From: Punica granatum
Lineage: Eukaryota > Streptophyta > Magnoliopsida > Myrtales > Lythraceae
Length of the DNA stretch: 64,000 nucleotides
Direction: 5' to 3'
NCBI RefSeq assembly: GCF_007655135.1
Contig: NC_045132.1
Span: 16,492,001-16,556,000, forward strand
Shown here: positions 1-12,072 of the stretch, one piece after another
Position numbering within the stretch: position 1 is the stretch's first letter
Layout: each line of letters starts with the position of its first letter
Translations under genes and position numbers: made by a program
Notes under the pieces: model-generated
Seen by the model: only the letters and a program-made list of their open reading frames with translations
The model's database searches: none
Told to the model about the DNA's origin: nothing

Positions 1-474
1 AGTTGGAGGTATGCTTTCTACCTATATATCATTTTTTTCAAGAGAAAAAGTTAGTGGCAGAGATCAAGAGAACATATAAGACTGGAAATTATGAGGCAAG
101 TTTATCGTGTAAGAATATATTGTATATTTACATAATTAAGTAAATAATCTCTCAATTAGGTGACCCTCATGTCACAATATATTCCGTAATTTGAATAAGA
201 TATTCCATATCTTGTGATTACAAAGAATATCCTTTTGATAGGAGGATATATAAAATATTCTGAGAGGTTTCTCATTCCGCCTATTTGAAAAGGACATGTG
301 TCTCCATCTAGTCGAGACACAAAGAGGTTATGAGCTAGAAGACGATCTCGGTCTTATTTGTTAGAAGTCTATCGGGAGACTTGTGGAAATCATCTACGTC
401 ATCAAAGCAATGGTTGAAGGTCAGTTTATTCCACTGCGAAATATATTACGAATATATTTAAAAGTAATCTTACA
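1..474 (+). mobile_element. Ty1/copia LTR, 3' part (5' LTR of a plus-strand element)
   Basis: This AT-rich stretch ends in CA and is followed two bases later by a plant methionine-initiator-tRNA primer binding site, so it reads as the end of a 5' LTR. The left end of the LTR lies outside the window. The copia gag and protease remnants downstream are in the same orientation. The matching 3' LTR is not recognisable in the window. Confidence 0.7.
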
Positions 475-476
475 GT

Positions 477-489
477 TGGTATCAGAGCC
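477..489 (+). other. Primer binding site (tRNA-iMet) of copia element
   Basis: The sequence TGGTATCAGAGCC starts at about 477, just after the LTR end. It is the standard plant initiator-Met-tRNA primer binding site and fixes the LTR/internal boundary and the plus orientation of this element. Confidence 0.85.
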
Positions 490-1840
490 AACCTTCATGC
501 CATACTTTGATGTTATAGTCTTGATTAATGATTTTATAGTATCATGCAATTAGGGTTTGTTATTTACCTATCAATTAAGTTTGATTGGATTTTATTCTTG
601 CAATTAGGGTTTCGATTATTGCAATTATTATTTTCTTTTTTGATAATAATCTGGATCCAGCCTTAATTAGCAAGAATTAGGGTTAACTAAAGCTAGTTAG
701 GGTCGATTAGGATTTTTGAGGGCATTTGGTGGCCCGCGGCAGCCCTTTGAGGTGGCTGAAAGATGTGGCCAACGGCTGAAGGCGGCCGACAAGCACGTCA
801 GTCTCAAGCTGGGCGGAGGGCAGCCTTTGTTGTCATGGTAAGGCGACGTCGACCAGCAGAGGACCGCGAGCTACTTTTGCGATATGGGTGATCGATTGTC
901 GATCACACTGCGTCGAAATCGAGTCACGAGCTACGACTATAGGGCTTGTGTCTTCTTCTATTGTTGCACCTGGTGAGTCGGGATCACGGTCACGAGCCGC
1001 GCCACTCAATTGATGGAGTGGTTCTCCTCGACTCCAGCTTGGCATGGGTCCCTCTCCCTGACCTCAAGCCAGCTCAATCTTGAGCTTTCAATCTTTCGAT
1101 TTAGGGTGACTCGTGGATGGCGGCGGCACGATCGTCGTCGTCATGGAAGGCGACCGTGACCGGCAGGCATGGCAATGCTCGAGTTTCTAGTGAGGGGAGG
1201 CAGTGTCCATGGTTTATTGGGAAGAAGGTAGCAGAGTTAGGTTAAGAAGATGAAGTCAACCCGACTTTGCCTTGGGTCGCACTCGATTAGCTTTTGGCCC
1301 GCCCTGATCAACCCAACCCTGATCAGTCTTCACCTACCCGATCTACCCAGTTTCAACCCGATCTATTTTAGTAAACTGGGCTGGGCTGGGCTCAAATCCA
1401 TTAAGTCGAAAATCTCAACCTAGTTTTACTGGTTCAGTCTCAGTTTGATCGATTAGGCTATTCTGTCAGGTCTGGTCAGTTCTAACTGGTTCGATTATTT
1501 TCTGGTCCGGTCCGATGCTATGTAGTGTGGTTTTAAGGATATAGGTGTAGTAGCCAAAGCACCTTATATAAGGTAAATCAAATATGGTTATACTACAATA
1601 TGGTTATTAGCATCAAATTGTAATCGAGTCGTGAGGTTAATATATTACAATATGGTTAATAGCATCAAGGGTAGTTATTAGTCTTGGGACTTAGATTGGT
1701 CTGAGAAGATAAATTTTGGCATTATGGTGGGATTGTTCTATGCCTAAAGGATTAAGGAATATTCTCATCGTAATTATCAAATTTGTTTGTCTCACTAGTA
1801 AATTCATGCATTCTTGCGGCCTATCCCCAAAGGAAGAAGG
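490..1840 (+). mobile_element. Copia leader region with GC-rich stretch
   Basis: This is about 1.35 kb between the primer binding site and the first recognisable gag codons. Positions 720-1320 are much more GC-rich than the flanks and contain no open frame with family resemblance. It is most simply an untranslated leader of the copia element, although an insertion inside it cannot be excluded. Confidence 0.45.
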
Positions 1841-1844
1841 AATT

Positions 1845-3246
1845 TGCTATCTATGGTTATTTCTATGCCTGATGGTCAAAATTTTTCTGATTGGGAGGAG
1901 TAGGTTCTTTTCACTTTAGAATATATGGACCTGAACTATGAGCTCCATGAGGAGGAGCCACGTGCTCCCAAGGATACAGATGCACCTGAGGTTAAGGAGA
2001 AGTATGAATGGTGGGAGAAATCCAACCGCTTAATGATGCGTTTAGCAATGGAGTAGAGTTATGATTTAATTTGATTTTCAAATTTTTGAAAATTGACCCA
2101 TAATTTTTTTGTGTTTTTCAAAAACTGCCCAACCTTCCCTCCTTCCACTCAAATCCCTCTCTCTTTTAACTCTCTCTGCTTCTCTTTGTTCCATCACCAC
2201 GAAGTCCAATCAAATCCCCAACTCAGCCGCTACTTTTCCCATATGTGTATAGGAAGCTCACGACCTCGCCTCTTGGGAGAGGGACGACGACTTGACGATA
2301 ACAGAGGTGCTTTCGTGGGAGGGAAAGACCCTTGAGCTGTCGAGAAATAAGGTCCCCACGCGAAGAACACAAGAAGCGAAGAACGGCCTAGGCTGCCACT
2401 CCCGATAAGGTTGTCCCAGACATTGATGGTCCAACAGAGGAGACAAAAGGAGATCTTATTAACTGTCTCGATTTTAGGGTTTTGTCAAATTGAAATATGA
2501 GGTGACATTTGCTTTGATTTCTTGCTCGAGGTTCGTCAAATAGAAATCTAAGACTTACCATGGCCCGAGAACTATTACCATGAGTTGTAATTGGCTTGTC
2601 GTGGGTAGGACGACCATGGAAGTGAAGTGATCAGTTAGAGAAGAGAGAAGAAGGGTATGAAGATAAAGATGACGATGAATAGTGCTTTGAGAGAAAGGGT
2701 AGGGCAAATTTGAAAAAATTTAAAAAATTTGGGTCTTTTTGAAATTTTGAAAAGGTTGTAGTGAAGTTGAACGAAATGTAACTTTGTTACCAAACAGGCT
2801 TTAAGCCTCATGGTCATGAAGTCTCGTGGAAATAAAAGCATATAGGGAGTTGTAGTGAAGTGACTGAGGCTAAAGATTTTCTTAAGGCAATTAAGGAACA
2901 ATTTGCCAAAATAGATAAGGCCTTGGCAAGTACCCTAATAAAGAGGCTGACTAGCAAGAACTTCGACAATTCAAAGGGCGTGCATGTGCACATTACGGAA
3001 ATGAGAGACTTGGCAGCTCAACTCAAAACTCTTGAGATTGATATCTTCGAGGCATTTTTGGTTCGCTTCATTCTCAACTCCTTACTAGCTAAGTATGGGC
3101 CTTTTAAAATCTCCTACAACGAACATAAGGAGGAGTGGTCCATTACAGAACTCTTGACCATGTGTGTCCAAGAGGAGGAGATCATGAAGCAGGACAAGCC
3201 CGAAGTTGCCCATGAAGGATGGGCATGTAAAGAAAGATTACCCTAA
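1845..3246 (+). pseudogene. Copia gag (UBN2-type), split by a Harbinger-like insertion
   Basis: The N-terminal part (about 1849-2032) has the pattern of copia Gag starts: a GxNFSDWxE-like stretch with an in-frame stop, then LEYMDLNYELHEEEP. The second part (about 2804-3246) carries the conserved copia Gag block, including KDFLKAIKEQFAKIDKAL, HITEMRDLAAQLK and KISYNEHKEEWSITELLTMC. The two are separated by a 768-bp element flanked by TTA, and the Gag frame resumes right after the second TTA. In-frame stops are present in both halves. This is a dead structural gene of the retrotransposon capsid. Confidence 0.8.
2033..2800. mobile_element. Non-autonomous PIF/Harbinger-type element (768 bp) in copia gag
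   Basis: TTA target duplications lie at 2030-2032 and 2801-2803, and removing the element and one TTA leaves the Gag reading frame continuous. The ends resemble each other as degenerate inverted repeats around a GTTTRG-type core. The terminal ~80 bp on each side are AT-rich and the interior (about 2130-2460) is GC-rich without transposase similarity. The termini resemble those of the element at 19153-20224, so both belong to one family. Confidence 0.7.
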
Positions 3247-3550
3247 ATATAAGAAGTGGCTTGAAAAGAAAGGTATCTCAATTTGTTTAATATGTCATGA
3301 ATCATTTTTCGTTGAAACTTCTAAAAAATACATGGTGGATTGACTCCGATTCTTCAATCCATATTATGAATACCATGCAGGGCTTTCCCAACCTAAGGAA
3401 TCCGACGGAAAATGAGAGGTTCGTCTATTCAAGGAATAAGAGATGCTCTCAAGTCGTTTGAGTTGGGATATTTAAGATAATTATGTCTTCGGGGTATGCT
3501 TCACATTTCAATAATGTTTTTTACATTCTAGACTAGTTGTATTAAATTAC
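3247..3550 (+). pseudogene. Copia protease region, truncated
   Basis: In shifted frames this stretch reads a zinc-knuckle-like CLICHE segment, then a protease active-site-like block (SDSSIHIMNTM, where copia proteases have DSGAS/T and a downstream I-H-x-x-N), and ends in a NVFYILD block. Similarity stops at about 3545, where the foldback element begins. Several stops and frameshifts show that it is dead. Confidence 0.65.
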
Positions 3551-5163
3551 GACCATGTTTGGCACTTAAACAATTTTTTACTCAACTCTATTTATGGTAG
3601 CTAAAGACAAATGCAAGCTAGCTTTTTCTTCGATGGTGGGGTCAATAAGGTAGAAAAGAGGGCACGGCGTGCACTACCCTGCATGGTAGGTCGAATTTTT
3701 TTTCTTTGTCCTTTTCTTTTTTGATGCCTTCTTACTATTGTCGAATTTGTATTTGCTAACCTCATGTGCTTCCTGATGGTGAGATTTTGGTTATTTTTTC
3801 CTCCATGCCTTCCTATTTTAACTATTTTTACATAGAGCACCACCCGATGAGATTCATTTGACGAACGCGCTGACGATCAAGTATTATTCATCACATTTTA
3901 TGAAGTAAATCGCCCTGTGTAGAAGACATGTACAGAAATAAATGTCTACATTAATTAATTTGATTTTAAAAAAATTGACAAAATCAATTGACAAACAGAA
4001 CAAGTGTTGCTTGTCGTCCCCACGCATGAACACTCCGTAAATCACTGTTGGGAGGTTAATAATCGGTCAAATGGCGTCTTCCTTGTCACTAATTGCCAGT
4101 TTTCAACTTGGATTACTAGGTTCTTGTGCCTAATTTTAGTCGAAAATTGGAGTGCTTGCAAGGAACCCTAAAACAGAGGTTTGAGCTTGAAGAAAGGAAA
4201 GGGCAACTGGGGTTTCTGTTGGGTAGAAAAAGGGCCCCTACCCAACAGTCATATGTGGCCACCGACGGAGGGAAAAAAAAACCCCTTTGACAGACGGTGT
4301 GTTTGGGAAGTAAAAGTTGTTCAACCCTTTTTTTTTTACTTGCATACAGACATACAAAGTTGTAGTTTAGAAAATTGAGGGACCCACCCGTTGAAGAAAA
4401 TTGACTTATCTGTCGTAGTTTTTTTTTCCCTCCGTCGGTGGCTACATATAATCATTGGGTAGGGGCCCTTTTCTTACCCAACAGAAACTCGAGTTGCCTT
4501 CTCATTTCTTCAAGCTCGAACCTCTATTTTAGGGTTCCCTACAAGCACTTCAATTTTCGGCCGAAATCGAGCACAAGAACTTGGTAATCCAGGTCGGAAA
4601 CTGGCAATTAGTGATCAGGAAGATGCCATTTGTCCGATTATTGACCTCCCGATAGTGATTTGCGAAGTGTTCTTGCGTGAGGACGAAACTAAGCAAAGTT
4701 TTATATGAAAAGAAAAGAGTTGATTAATTGTATGCATGAATTCAATGATATCAAGCTGTAAACCTTGACTTGTTCTATTTGGCAATTGTTTTTGCAAATT
4801 TTTTTAAAATCAAATTAATTAATGTAGACATCTATTTCTATAATGTGATGAACAGATACTTGATCGTCAGCGCATTTGTCAAACAAATCTTATCGGCGGT
4901 GCTCTATGTAAAAATAGTCAAAATGGGAAGGCATGGAGAAAAAAATAGCCAGAAATTCCACCATTAGGAAGCACATGAGGTCAACAAATACAAATTCGAC
5001 AATAGTAAGAAGGCATTGAAAAGGAAAATGAGAAAAGAAAATTTTCGGCCTACCTCTTTTCAACCTTATGGGCCCTACCATCGAAGAAAAAGCTAGCTTG
5101 CATTTGTCTTTAGCTACCATAAATAGAGTTGAGTAAAAAATTATTTAAGTGCCAAACATGGTC
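3551..5163. mobile_element. Large foldback element with ~0.75-kb inverted arms
   Basis: The left end GACCATGTTTGGCACTTAAA (3551) is the reverse complement of the right end at about 5144-5163. Complementarity continues inward along most of the element. Examples are the AGACAAATGCAAGCTAGC region near 3604-3625 against 5090-5110, and the GGGTAGGGGCCC-type segments near 4220-4245 against 4455-4475. Only about 100-150 bp in the middle lacks an inverted partner. No protein family is recognised. No clear target duplication could be read, so the class (Mutator-like foldback or other) is open. Confidence 0.75.
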
Positions 5164-6249
5164 ATTGCGTCGTTGTTATGTTGCTAAGGCGCTGTCCCAA
5201 GGTACGAGTAGGGGCAAAACCACCAGCCTTCCTCACCTCGCTAAAGCCCTGCACCATGGTCTATAGGATCCGCAAAATTAGTCGGCGACTGTGTTTCCAT
5301 GTGATGTTGCCAGTCGAGAGATTGTAGAGATGTTGCAAAAGATGTCATGGCGTCAAGGGTTAAATCGTTTAAGTTCTCCCACACATGTGCACGATGTATC
5401 GCCCCATAATTGTATGATGATGGCCTGGAAACTAGTCTTTGTGATGTCGAGACGATTTGGAAGGTGATCTAAGAGGATGATGGTCATAGCCTAAGGAAGG
5501 TCCATAAAGATGAGTCTCGACTAGTGGCAGCTGAAATGGGGCGAGCTTTGGCTTGGAAGCCTCGACTTAGGGTATGCTTCCTCGAAGATGAAACCTAGAC
5601 CGAGACTTGAACTCAAATGGTAGTCACGACCTTGAAGCCGATTGTAGAATGATAAGACTATGGCCTCCCCAGAGGTCTGTTTTGGCGTGTCTCAACTATA
5701 AAGTAGCCAAAAAGAATGAGCCTTGCCTCGAGAATCTTAATTTGATAGGAACCATTCTTAGTCCGGAAGTGTTGAGATGGGTAGAAAAGATAGATGCTGA
5801 ATGATCGGCGTTGTGCAAGAATTAGAAGTGCATAGTAGAAAAATATGTAAAGTGCGTGAGTGCCTTCACTAGCTCTTATAGGTCGGACCTAGGAGTCCCA
5901 AATAGAGAAAGTTTCAATCTTATTCTAATATGATAACGAGAATAACCAACTATCTATGAATTACCTTATCTATTTGTTAAGAACTAAGAAACAAATATAA
6001 TATGCTGGCTAGAGCAAAGAAATTGCCTAATATTGATAAATCTACTTGCTAATATCTAAGCAATTCCCAAAAGTGCGAATGAACAATCAAGGTAACGATC
6101 CTCAGCTAGTCGAAGTCAATCGCGTACTTGAATGCATATACATGGTTGGCGTACTTCTACATGGCAGCCAATGATTGTATTCTTATCAAGGCGAATCAAA
6201 TAAGGGAATAGCCGAGCATATAAGGTTTTTAGCTCGTGAAAGGAAAGAC
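5164..6249. other. Intergenic/unassigned sequence
   Basis: No gene, RNA or clear repeat was recognised here. Short open frames such as 5607-5804 show no family resemblance. The right part borders the degenerate reverse-transcriptase remnant that becomes readable at about 6250. Confidence 0.4.
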
Positions 6250-6784
6250 TTGTGATTCTTTTTTAGACGATTTGGTGTGCACACTTGTGAAACTTTAGAT
6301 ACCATCGGCGGGATGCTTATTTTAGTCCATAGATGAATTTCTTTAACTTGCACACTTTATGACTATCATCATTAAACCCTTAAGGTTGCTTCATGTACAT
6401 CTTCTCATTAAGATCCCCATTAAAAAATGTCGTTTTCACATCCACTTGGTGTAACTTTAAGTCTATATGAGCCAACAACACCATGATTATCGGAGAGAAA
6501 GTCTCGTGGTGGTCTATACCTTTCTTTTGAGTAAAACCCTTGGCAACAAATCTAATATTATATTGTTCAATATTACAGAAGTATCTCTTTTGGTTTTATA
6601 CACCCATTTGTAGCCATTCGCAATCACCCTTCTAGTAATTCGACGAGATCTCAGACTCAATTCTTAGTTATAGAATCTAACTCATCCTTCATGGCGTCTA
6701 ACCAAAGTGAGGAGTTATCCTCACTCACGGCCTGTGAAAATGTTGTGGGGTCTTCCTTAGGTCCAACATCAAAGTCGGAATCCA
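6250..6784 (-). pseudogene. Copia reverse transcriptase, N-terminal half (minus strand)
   Basis: Read on the minus strand, this gives the copia RT N-terminal landmarks in order: DAMKDELDS-like (about 6670-6700), a catalytic-loop block close to FFNGDLNEKMYMKQP (about 6400-6430), then KLKKFIYGLK (about 6310-6340). Similarity fades below about 6250, so the YVDD-containing half is missing. The upstream part of the same element continues at 13436 beyond the gypsy insertion. Stops and frame changes are frequent. Confidence 0.75.
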
Positions 6785-6789
6785 CAAGG

Positions 6790-7577
6790 TGATGCGATTC
6801 CCGTCAAGAATGACGAGACCCGACAACAAAAAAGGATCCCAAGATCGTTCTATAATCAGAATTGATTGACAAACCTTCGACCCGTTATTTATGACATAAA
6901 CAAGAATCTTGGTATAACTGATCTCAACCCGTTGTTTATTGCGAAACAAGAACTTCGGTATAGGAAGATGCTACAAACGGTGGTGGAAATCCGTTTGATA
7001 AGTCAATGATGAATGCCACGGAAATTTTCGATAAATTTAAATTAGCTCTTCAAGAACCAAGGAGAATACTCTCACGATTTTCTGAACGTTTATTCTCTTA
7101 AAAATTGACAATATGAGTATATATATAGACCAAAACTAATCCTAATCTGGCCATATCTCCTAATAAAGCAAGGAAAATAAAATCTAAAATATGTATAAAG
7201 ATATGACTTAATCTATAAAGATATAAAATCTAAATATTCTTAGAATATCTCCATGAGATTTAAACTTTAAACAAATCTGATGATGTCTTCTTTTGATCTT
7301 CAACAACTATTATAGAAACTTCTAAAAAATGACATTATCATGGGATTAATCCTTTGCATCATAGACTTGATTGGAATCTTCTAAAACTTGAATCATGTTG
7401 ATGAATCTTTGTTGATCATGTGGTTCATGTCCAATAGGCCTCCACAAATTTGCTTGAGCTCAAACCTCTTGAATATGGCCGTTGAGTTCATTTTTAAACT
7501 TCTTTACTCGTGCTCGCGTAATTAGTCCAATTGGAATTTGAACTAGATCTCTTGAAGTCGTGCTACGATTTGCATCA
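6790..7577 (-). repeat. 3' LTR of the Ty3/gypsy element
   Basis: This is the left-hand LTR, 788 bp, TG..CA bounded. The adjacent internal bases at 7578-7590 read on the minus strand as a purine-rich tract (AAGAGGAATGAAA), the expected polypurine tract beside a 3' LTR. Confidence 0.9.
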
Positions 7578-7613
7578 TTTCATTCCTCTTGAAAATGATT
7601 TGCCCTCAAATCA

Positions 7614-9013
7614 TCACCTTACATCAAAAGGAAGCAAATCAACAACATTAAAAGTAGCACTTACATTGTATTCACCAGGTAAGTCTAGTTTGTAAGCGTT
7701 GTCATTGATGCGCTCTAGGACTTGAAATGGATCATCCCCTCTTGGAAACAATTTGGAATGTCTTTGCGTCGAAGTCTTTGCGCCAGAAATCTCTTTTTCC
7801 TCATATGCAACCAAACCCAATCTCCGAGTTCAAAAATCAGTTTATGACGCCCCTTATTGGCGTGTTTTGCATACTGCTCCATTCTTCGCTCAATGTTGAG
7901 TCTTGCTTTATCATGAATCTGCTTGACAAATTTAGCTTTCGTTTTGCCATCTAAATTAACATGCTCAGTCGTAAAGGAGATAAATCCAATGGAGTTAAAA
8001 GATTAAATCCATAAATAATTTCAAATGGTGAAAATTTAGTAGCAGAATGAACATATCTGTTATAAGCAAACTCAACATGTGATAAACACTATTCCCATGT
8101 TTTGATGTTCTTTTTAATGATTGCCCTCAACAAAGTAGATAAAGTCATATTTACTACTCCATTTTGACCATCAGTTTGTGGGTGACAAGTGGTAGAAAAC
8201 AATAGCTTAGTACTTAACTTACACCATAAAGTCTTTCAAAAATAGCTCAAGAACTTAGCATCTCTATCCGAAACAATTGTTCTAGGCATGCCATGTAATC
8301 CTACAATCTCCCTAAAGAACAAATCAGCAACATGCGAAGCATAATCCGTTTTGTGACATGGAATAAAATGTCATCTTATAAAATCTATTCACAACCACAA
8401 AAATTGAGAGTGCGTTTAGATTTAGAGTTGAGTTGAATTGAGTTTTGGTTTTAATTGGTTTGTAATGATTGTATTGTTGAATTATGAGAAAAAGTATGAA
8501 AAAGTAATAAATAATTGAGAAAAAGTAATGATTAAGTAATGATTGTGTTGTTGAATTGTGAAAAAGTAATGAATATTTAAGAGAATTTAATATTAAAAAT
8601 TAAATTGAATGGTTAAAAAAAATTTAAAAATGAAAAAAAGTAATGATTGTGATGTTGAATTGAAAATAAGTAGAGTTGAGTTGAGTTGAGTTAAAAAATT
8701 TTCAAAAAACAAACACACCCTGAATCTCTCCCACGTTTAGTCCTAGGTAATCCTAACACAAAGTCCATTGAAATATCAATCCAAGGCTCATTAGGAATAG
8801 GTAAATGAGTATACAAACTGTTGGGTGCATTCTGGATTTAGCTTGCCTACATGTGACATATCTACCACAAATTCTCTCAACATCTCTTTGCATAAGTGCC
8901 CAATAGAAGTGTTCTTGTAAAATAGCTAAAGTCTTTACAATTCCAAAATGTCCCATTAATCCCACACCATGAGATTCATACAATAATAACTCCCTCAAGG
9001 AACAATTAGACAC
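7614..9013 (-). pseudogene. Gypsy integrase, interrupted by a MITE
   Basis: The N-terminal zinc-binding region is at 8753-9013 ([52 protein letters not shown] then C..C). The core is cut by the MITE at 8409-8720 and then continues in broken frames to about 7960. The C-terminal tail at 7614-7820 is diagnostic (FPRGDDPFQVLERINDNAYKLDLPGEYNVSATFNVVDLLPFD). No chromodomain follows. Confidence 0.85.
8409..8720. mobile_element. 312-bp MITE inside gypsy integrase, TSD TGA
   Basis: The flanks carry TGA at 8406-8408 and 8721-8723. Joining the flanks restores the integrase reading frame across the site. The ends GAGTGCGTTT and its partner GGGTGTGTTT are short inverted repeats. The interior is made of GAGTTGAGTTGA-type repeats. 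It belongs with the MITEs at about 19854-20143 and 38792-39038. Confidence 0.75.
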
Positions 9014-9203
9014 GCCACGTCTCTAAAGCTCGAACCAATGCATACAACTTCTTATCATAAGTTGGATAGTTTATGGCTGTCTCGCTTAATTTTTCATTGA
9101 AGTAAGCAATTGGTCTTCTTTCCTGTGTAAGAACTGCACCTATATCAATACATGAAATATCATATTCAATCTCAAAAGTTTTTGAAAAGTTAGGTAAATA
9201 CAA
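9006..9203 (-). pseudogene. Gypsy RNase H fragment
   Basis: [19 protein letters not shown] followed by [31 protein letters not shown] matches the RNase H region that follows RT in plant gypsy elements. It is short and frame-broken on both sides. Confidence 0.8.
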
Positions 9204-9425
9204 TAAAGGAGAGTTGGTCAGCTTCTCTTTGATTAACTGAAACGCCTTATCTTGTTCTTCTCCCTATCTAAATCCAACGTTCTTCTTGATCATTTCAGTA
9301 AGTGGTGCGGCTATGCTACTAAAGTCCTTTACGAACCGCCGATAAAAACTAGCAAGTCCATGAAAAATACGAACATTACCTACACTTGTGGGACTCGACC
9401 ACTCTTGGATTGCGCGTACCTTCTC

Positions 9426-10282
9426 TTAATCAATCTGTATACCTTGTGCACTAACAATAAATCCCAAAAATACAAGCTTATCGGTGCAAAAAGTACACTT
9501 ATTCAAATTAGCAAATAACTTTTCCTTCCTAAGCACGTCTAAAACATATTTCAAATGTACCTTATGATCATCTAAGTTTTTGCTATAAACGAGTATATCA
9601 TCAAAGTAGACAACAACAAATCTACCTATAAATTCACGCAAAACAAGATTCATAAGTCTCATAAAAGTGCTCGAAGCATTAGTCAAACCAAAAGTCATAA
9701 CTAACCATTCATACTAACCATATTTTGTTTTGAGGAAGTTTTCCATTCATCTCATTCTTTCATTCTAATATGATGACAACCATTCTTTAAATTAATTTTA
9801 GAAAATACACAAGAACAATGCAGCTCATCTAACATATCATTTAAGCGAGGAATATGATGATGATACTTTACCGTTATGTTGTTGATTGCTCGGTAATCAA
9901 CGCACATTCTCCACGTCTCATCCTTCTTAGGTACAAGTATAACCGTAACGGCGCATGGGCTCATGCTCTCCCTCACGTACTCTTTCTCTAACAACTCACT
10001 TATCTGCCGTTGAAGCTCCTTTGTCTCATCAGGATTACTCCTATAAGCTAGTCGGTTTGGAATTGTCGTATCGGGAACAAAATCAATTTGATATTTAATC
10101 TCTTGGATTGGAGGTAACCTAGGTGGTATTTCCTCAGGAAAAACATCCTCATACTCCTGCAAAAGAGAAACAATAGAACTAGGCAGAGCGATGTCAAGTT
10201 CGTTAGTGTTGAAAAATGCATTTTTGTACAAAAGTACAATCACCGACTGATTTGAAAACATTGCTCGCTTAATTTCACTCAT
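9426..10282 (-). pseudogene. Gypsy reverse transcriptase
   Basis: Fingers and palm blocks are readable: SPCAVTVILVPKKDETWRMC, VDYRAINNITVKYHHHIPRL, then VFSKINLKNGCHHIRMKE. In the last block the first catalytic Asp, usually in FSKIDL, has become Asn. After a frame break at about 9700-9750 the block [15 protein letters not shown] and the catalytic [10 protein letters not shown] are intact, followed by [13 protein letters not shown]. The polymerase is therefore inactive both by frame and by a lost catalytic residue. Confidence 0.9.
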
Positions 10283-10392
10283 TTTTGCATAAAATTCTTT
10301 TGTTTTCTCTCTGATTTTCTCTCAATGGCCGAATAATGATTTTTTTCTCTCTCATTTTTCTCGGCCTCTCTCTGATTTTTACTATTTTTCTT

Positions 10393-10992
10393 CTATTCAC
10401 TCTCTTTTTGCAATCTCACTTGATCCTCATATACTTGCTGCGGTGTCAATGGTACAAGAGTGATTGATCGTTGATTAAGTACAAAAGAGTATTTGTTTGT
10501 AAAGTCATCATGCTTTACACGCCTATCAAATTGCCATGGACGCCCTAACAACAAATGTCCTGCTTGCATGGGTACTACATAACACAACACTTCATCTTCG
10601 TATTTACCGATTCGAAATGCAACTAACACATGCTTGTTCACTTTTATCTCATCACTATCATTTAACCATTGCAACTTGTACAGCCTAGGGTGCTTCAACA
10701 TAGACAGTCCCAATTTTTCCACCATTGTTGTGCTTGCAACATTAGTACAACTACCACCATCAATAATCACACTACATACCTTGTCTTTGACGTAGCACCT
10801 AGTGTGAAAGATGTCATCCCGCTGCACTTTTTCAACTCCTTTTGTTTGCAAGTTCAATGCTCTCCTTGCCACCAATGTCAATGCATCAGGGGCTAAATAT
10901 TTATCCTCGGAAATGTTCTCCAATGGGGGCATGTCATCGGTGTCGGAATCTTCATTATCGGTTACAATCTCACCATTGTGTCGCATCACCAT
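10393..10992 (-). pseudogene. Gypsy protease region
   Basis: This is an open stretch of 199 codons with the retroviral-type aspartic protease block IIDGGSCTNVAS (D-G-G in place of the usual D-S/T-G), followed by LLLGRPWQFDRRVKHDDF, typical of plant gypsy proteases. It sits between gag and RT in the expected order. The frame ends at a stop at 10393, before the RT segment. Confidence 0.85.
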
Positions 10993-11181
10993 GACCCTCT
11001 TGTTTGGGCATTAACTTGCTATGTGTCAAATGTCTTGGTATTTAAAACACTTAATGTCACGATTCCTAGAGGTAGAAGTGTCGGTTTTACCTTGAGGCAC
11101 GTGGCTAGTTGTTTCTTGCTTTTGCTCGATTTTTGACTTCGACATGGATTACTTCTCATCTTTCTTCCATTAATTTGGTTT

Positions 11182-12072
11182 TCAAGTGGATGTACTTGGA
11201 CTTTGACTTGCACATGTACTGTCCCTCCTCTTGAATTGGTTCTCAATCTTGATGGCCATGTGCACTATATCCTCCAACTCCACATAATATTGTAATTCCA
11301 CGGCATTTTGAATTTCTCGATTCAATCCCGCCAAAAATCTTGCCATAGTAGCCTCCCGATCCTCTTCTACATTTGCTCTAATCATGGCCACTTCCAACTC
11401 CTTAAAATATTCCTCTACACTCTGATTACCTTGCCTAAAACTTTGCATCTTATTATACAACTCCCAGTATTAATAACTAAGAACAAATCGTTTCATCATC
11501 ACCCTTTTCATTTCCTCCCACGTATCTCTATTTCTTCGCCTATTTATCACCAATTGATCCCACCAAACAATTGCATAACCCAAGAATTTAATGGCTGCTA
11601 ATTTGACTTTTTTAAGCTCGGAATAACTATAACAATCAAATACAAACTCCATCTTTTTCTCCCACTCAAAGTATGTTTCGGGATGACTCTTTTATTAGAA
11701 CGATGGGATTTTCATCTTAATACTACCCAGGTTATTGTCCTCTCGAGTCCTAGTTTCTCTAAACCGCAATGCACGTCTCCTATTACTAACAACTGAATCT
11801 CGATCATCTTTTTCATCAAAACAAGCCCCATAGTTCTCTTCATCTTTAACCCTTACTTCTCTCGGTTGAACTATTTCCCTCCTACACGCATTAGGAGCGT
11901 TTCGTGGCTGCTCCACACGTGTGTTCTCCATCTGATCTATTCGTTCATGAACCTGCTCCAACTCTAACCTCATCACACGCCTCATCTCACTCATCATGGC
12001 CTCCATAAGTACTTTCAAATCAGTAAATTCCGTAGCACTTTTGGAAATACTATTAGCACTATTGTGAGACAT
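11182..12072 (-). pseudogene. Gypsy gag (capsid)
   Basis: It starts at a Met at 12072 with a charged, probably coiled-coil N-terminus (MEAMMSEMRRVMRLELEQVH). It continues as a retrotransposon gag domain: YAIVWWDQLVINRRR and TWEEMKRVMMKRF at about 11470-11590, then SVEEYFKELEVAMIRANVEED and ATMARFLAGLNREIQ at about 11330-11430. A frameshift or stop lies near 11653-11694 and another near 11461-11469. A degenerate zinc knuckle (CFKYQDI..HIAS, with cysteines lost) follows at about 11000-11060. Confidence 0.85.

Noticed and set aside
833..1045. Minus-strand 70-codon frame in the copia leader
   Set aside because: GC-rich leader of a dead retrotransposon; no family resemblance.
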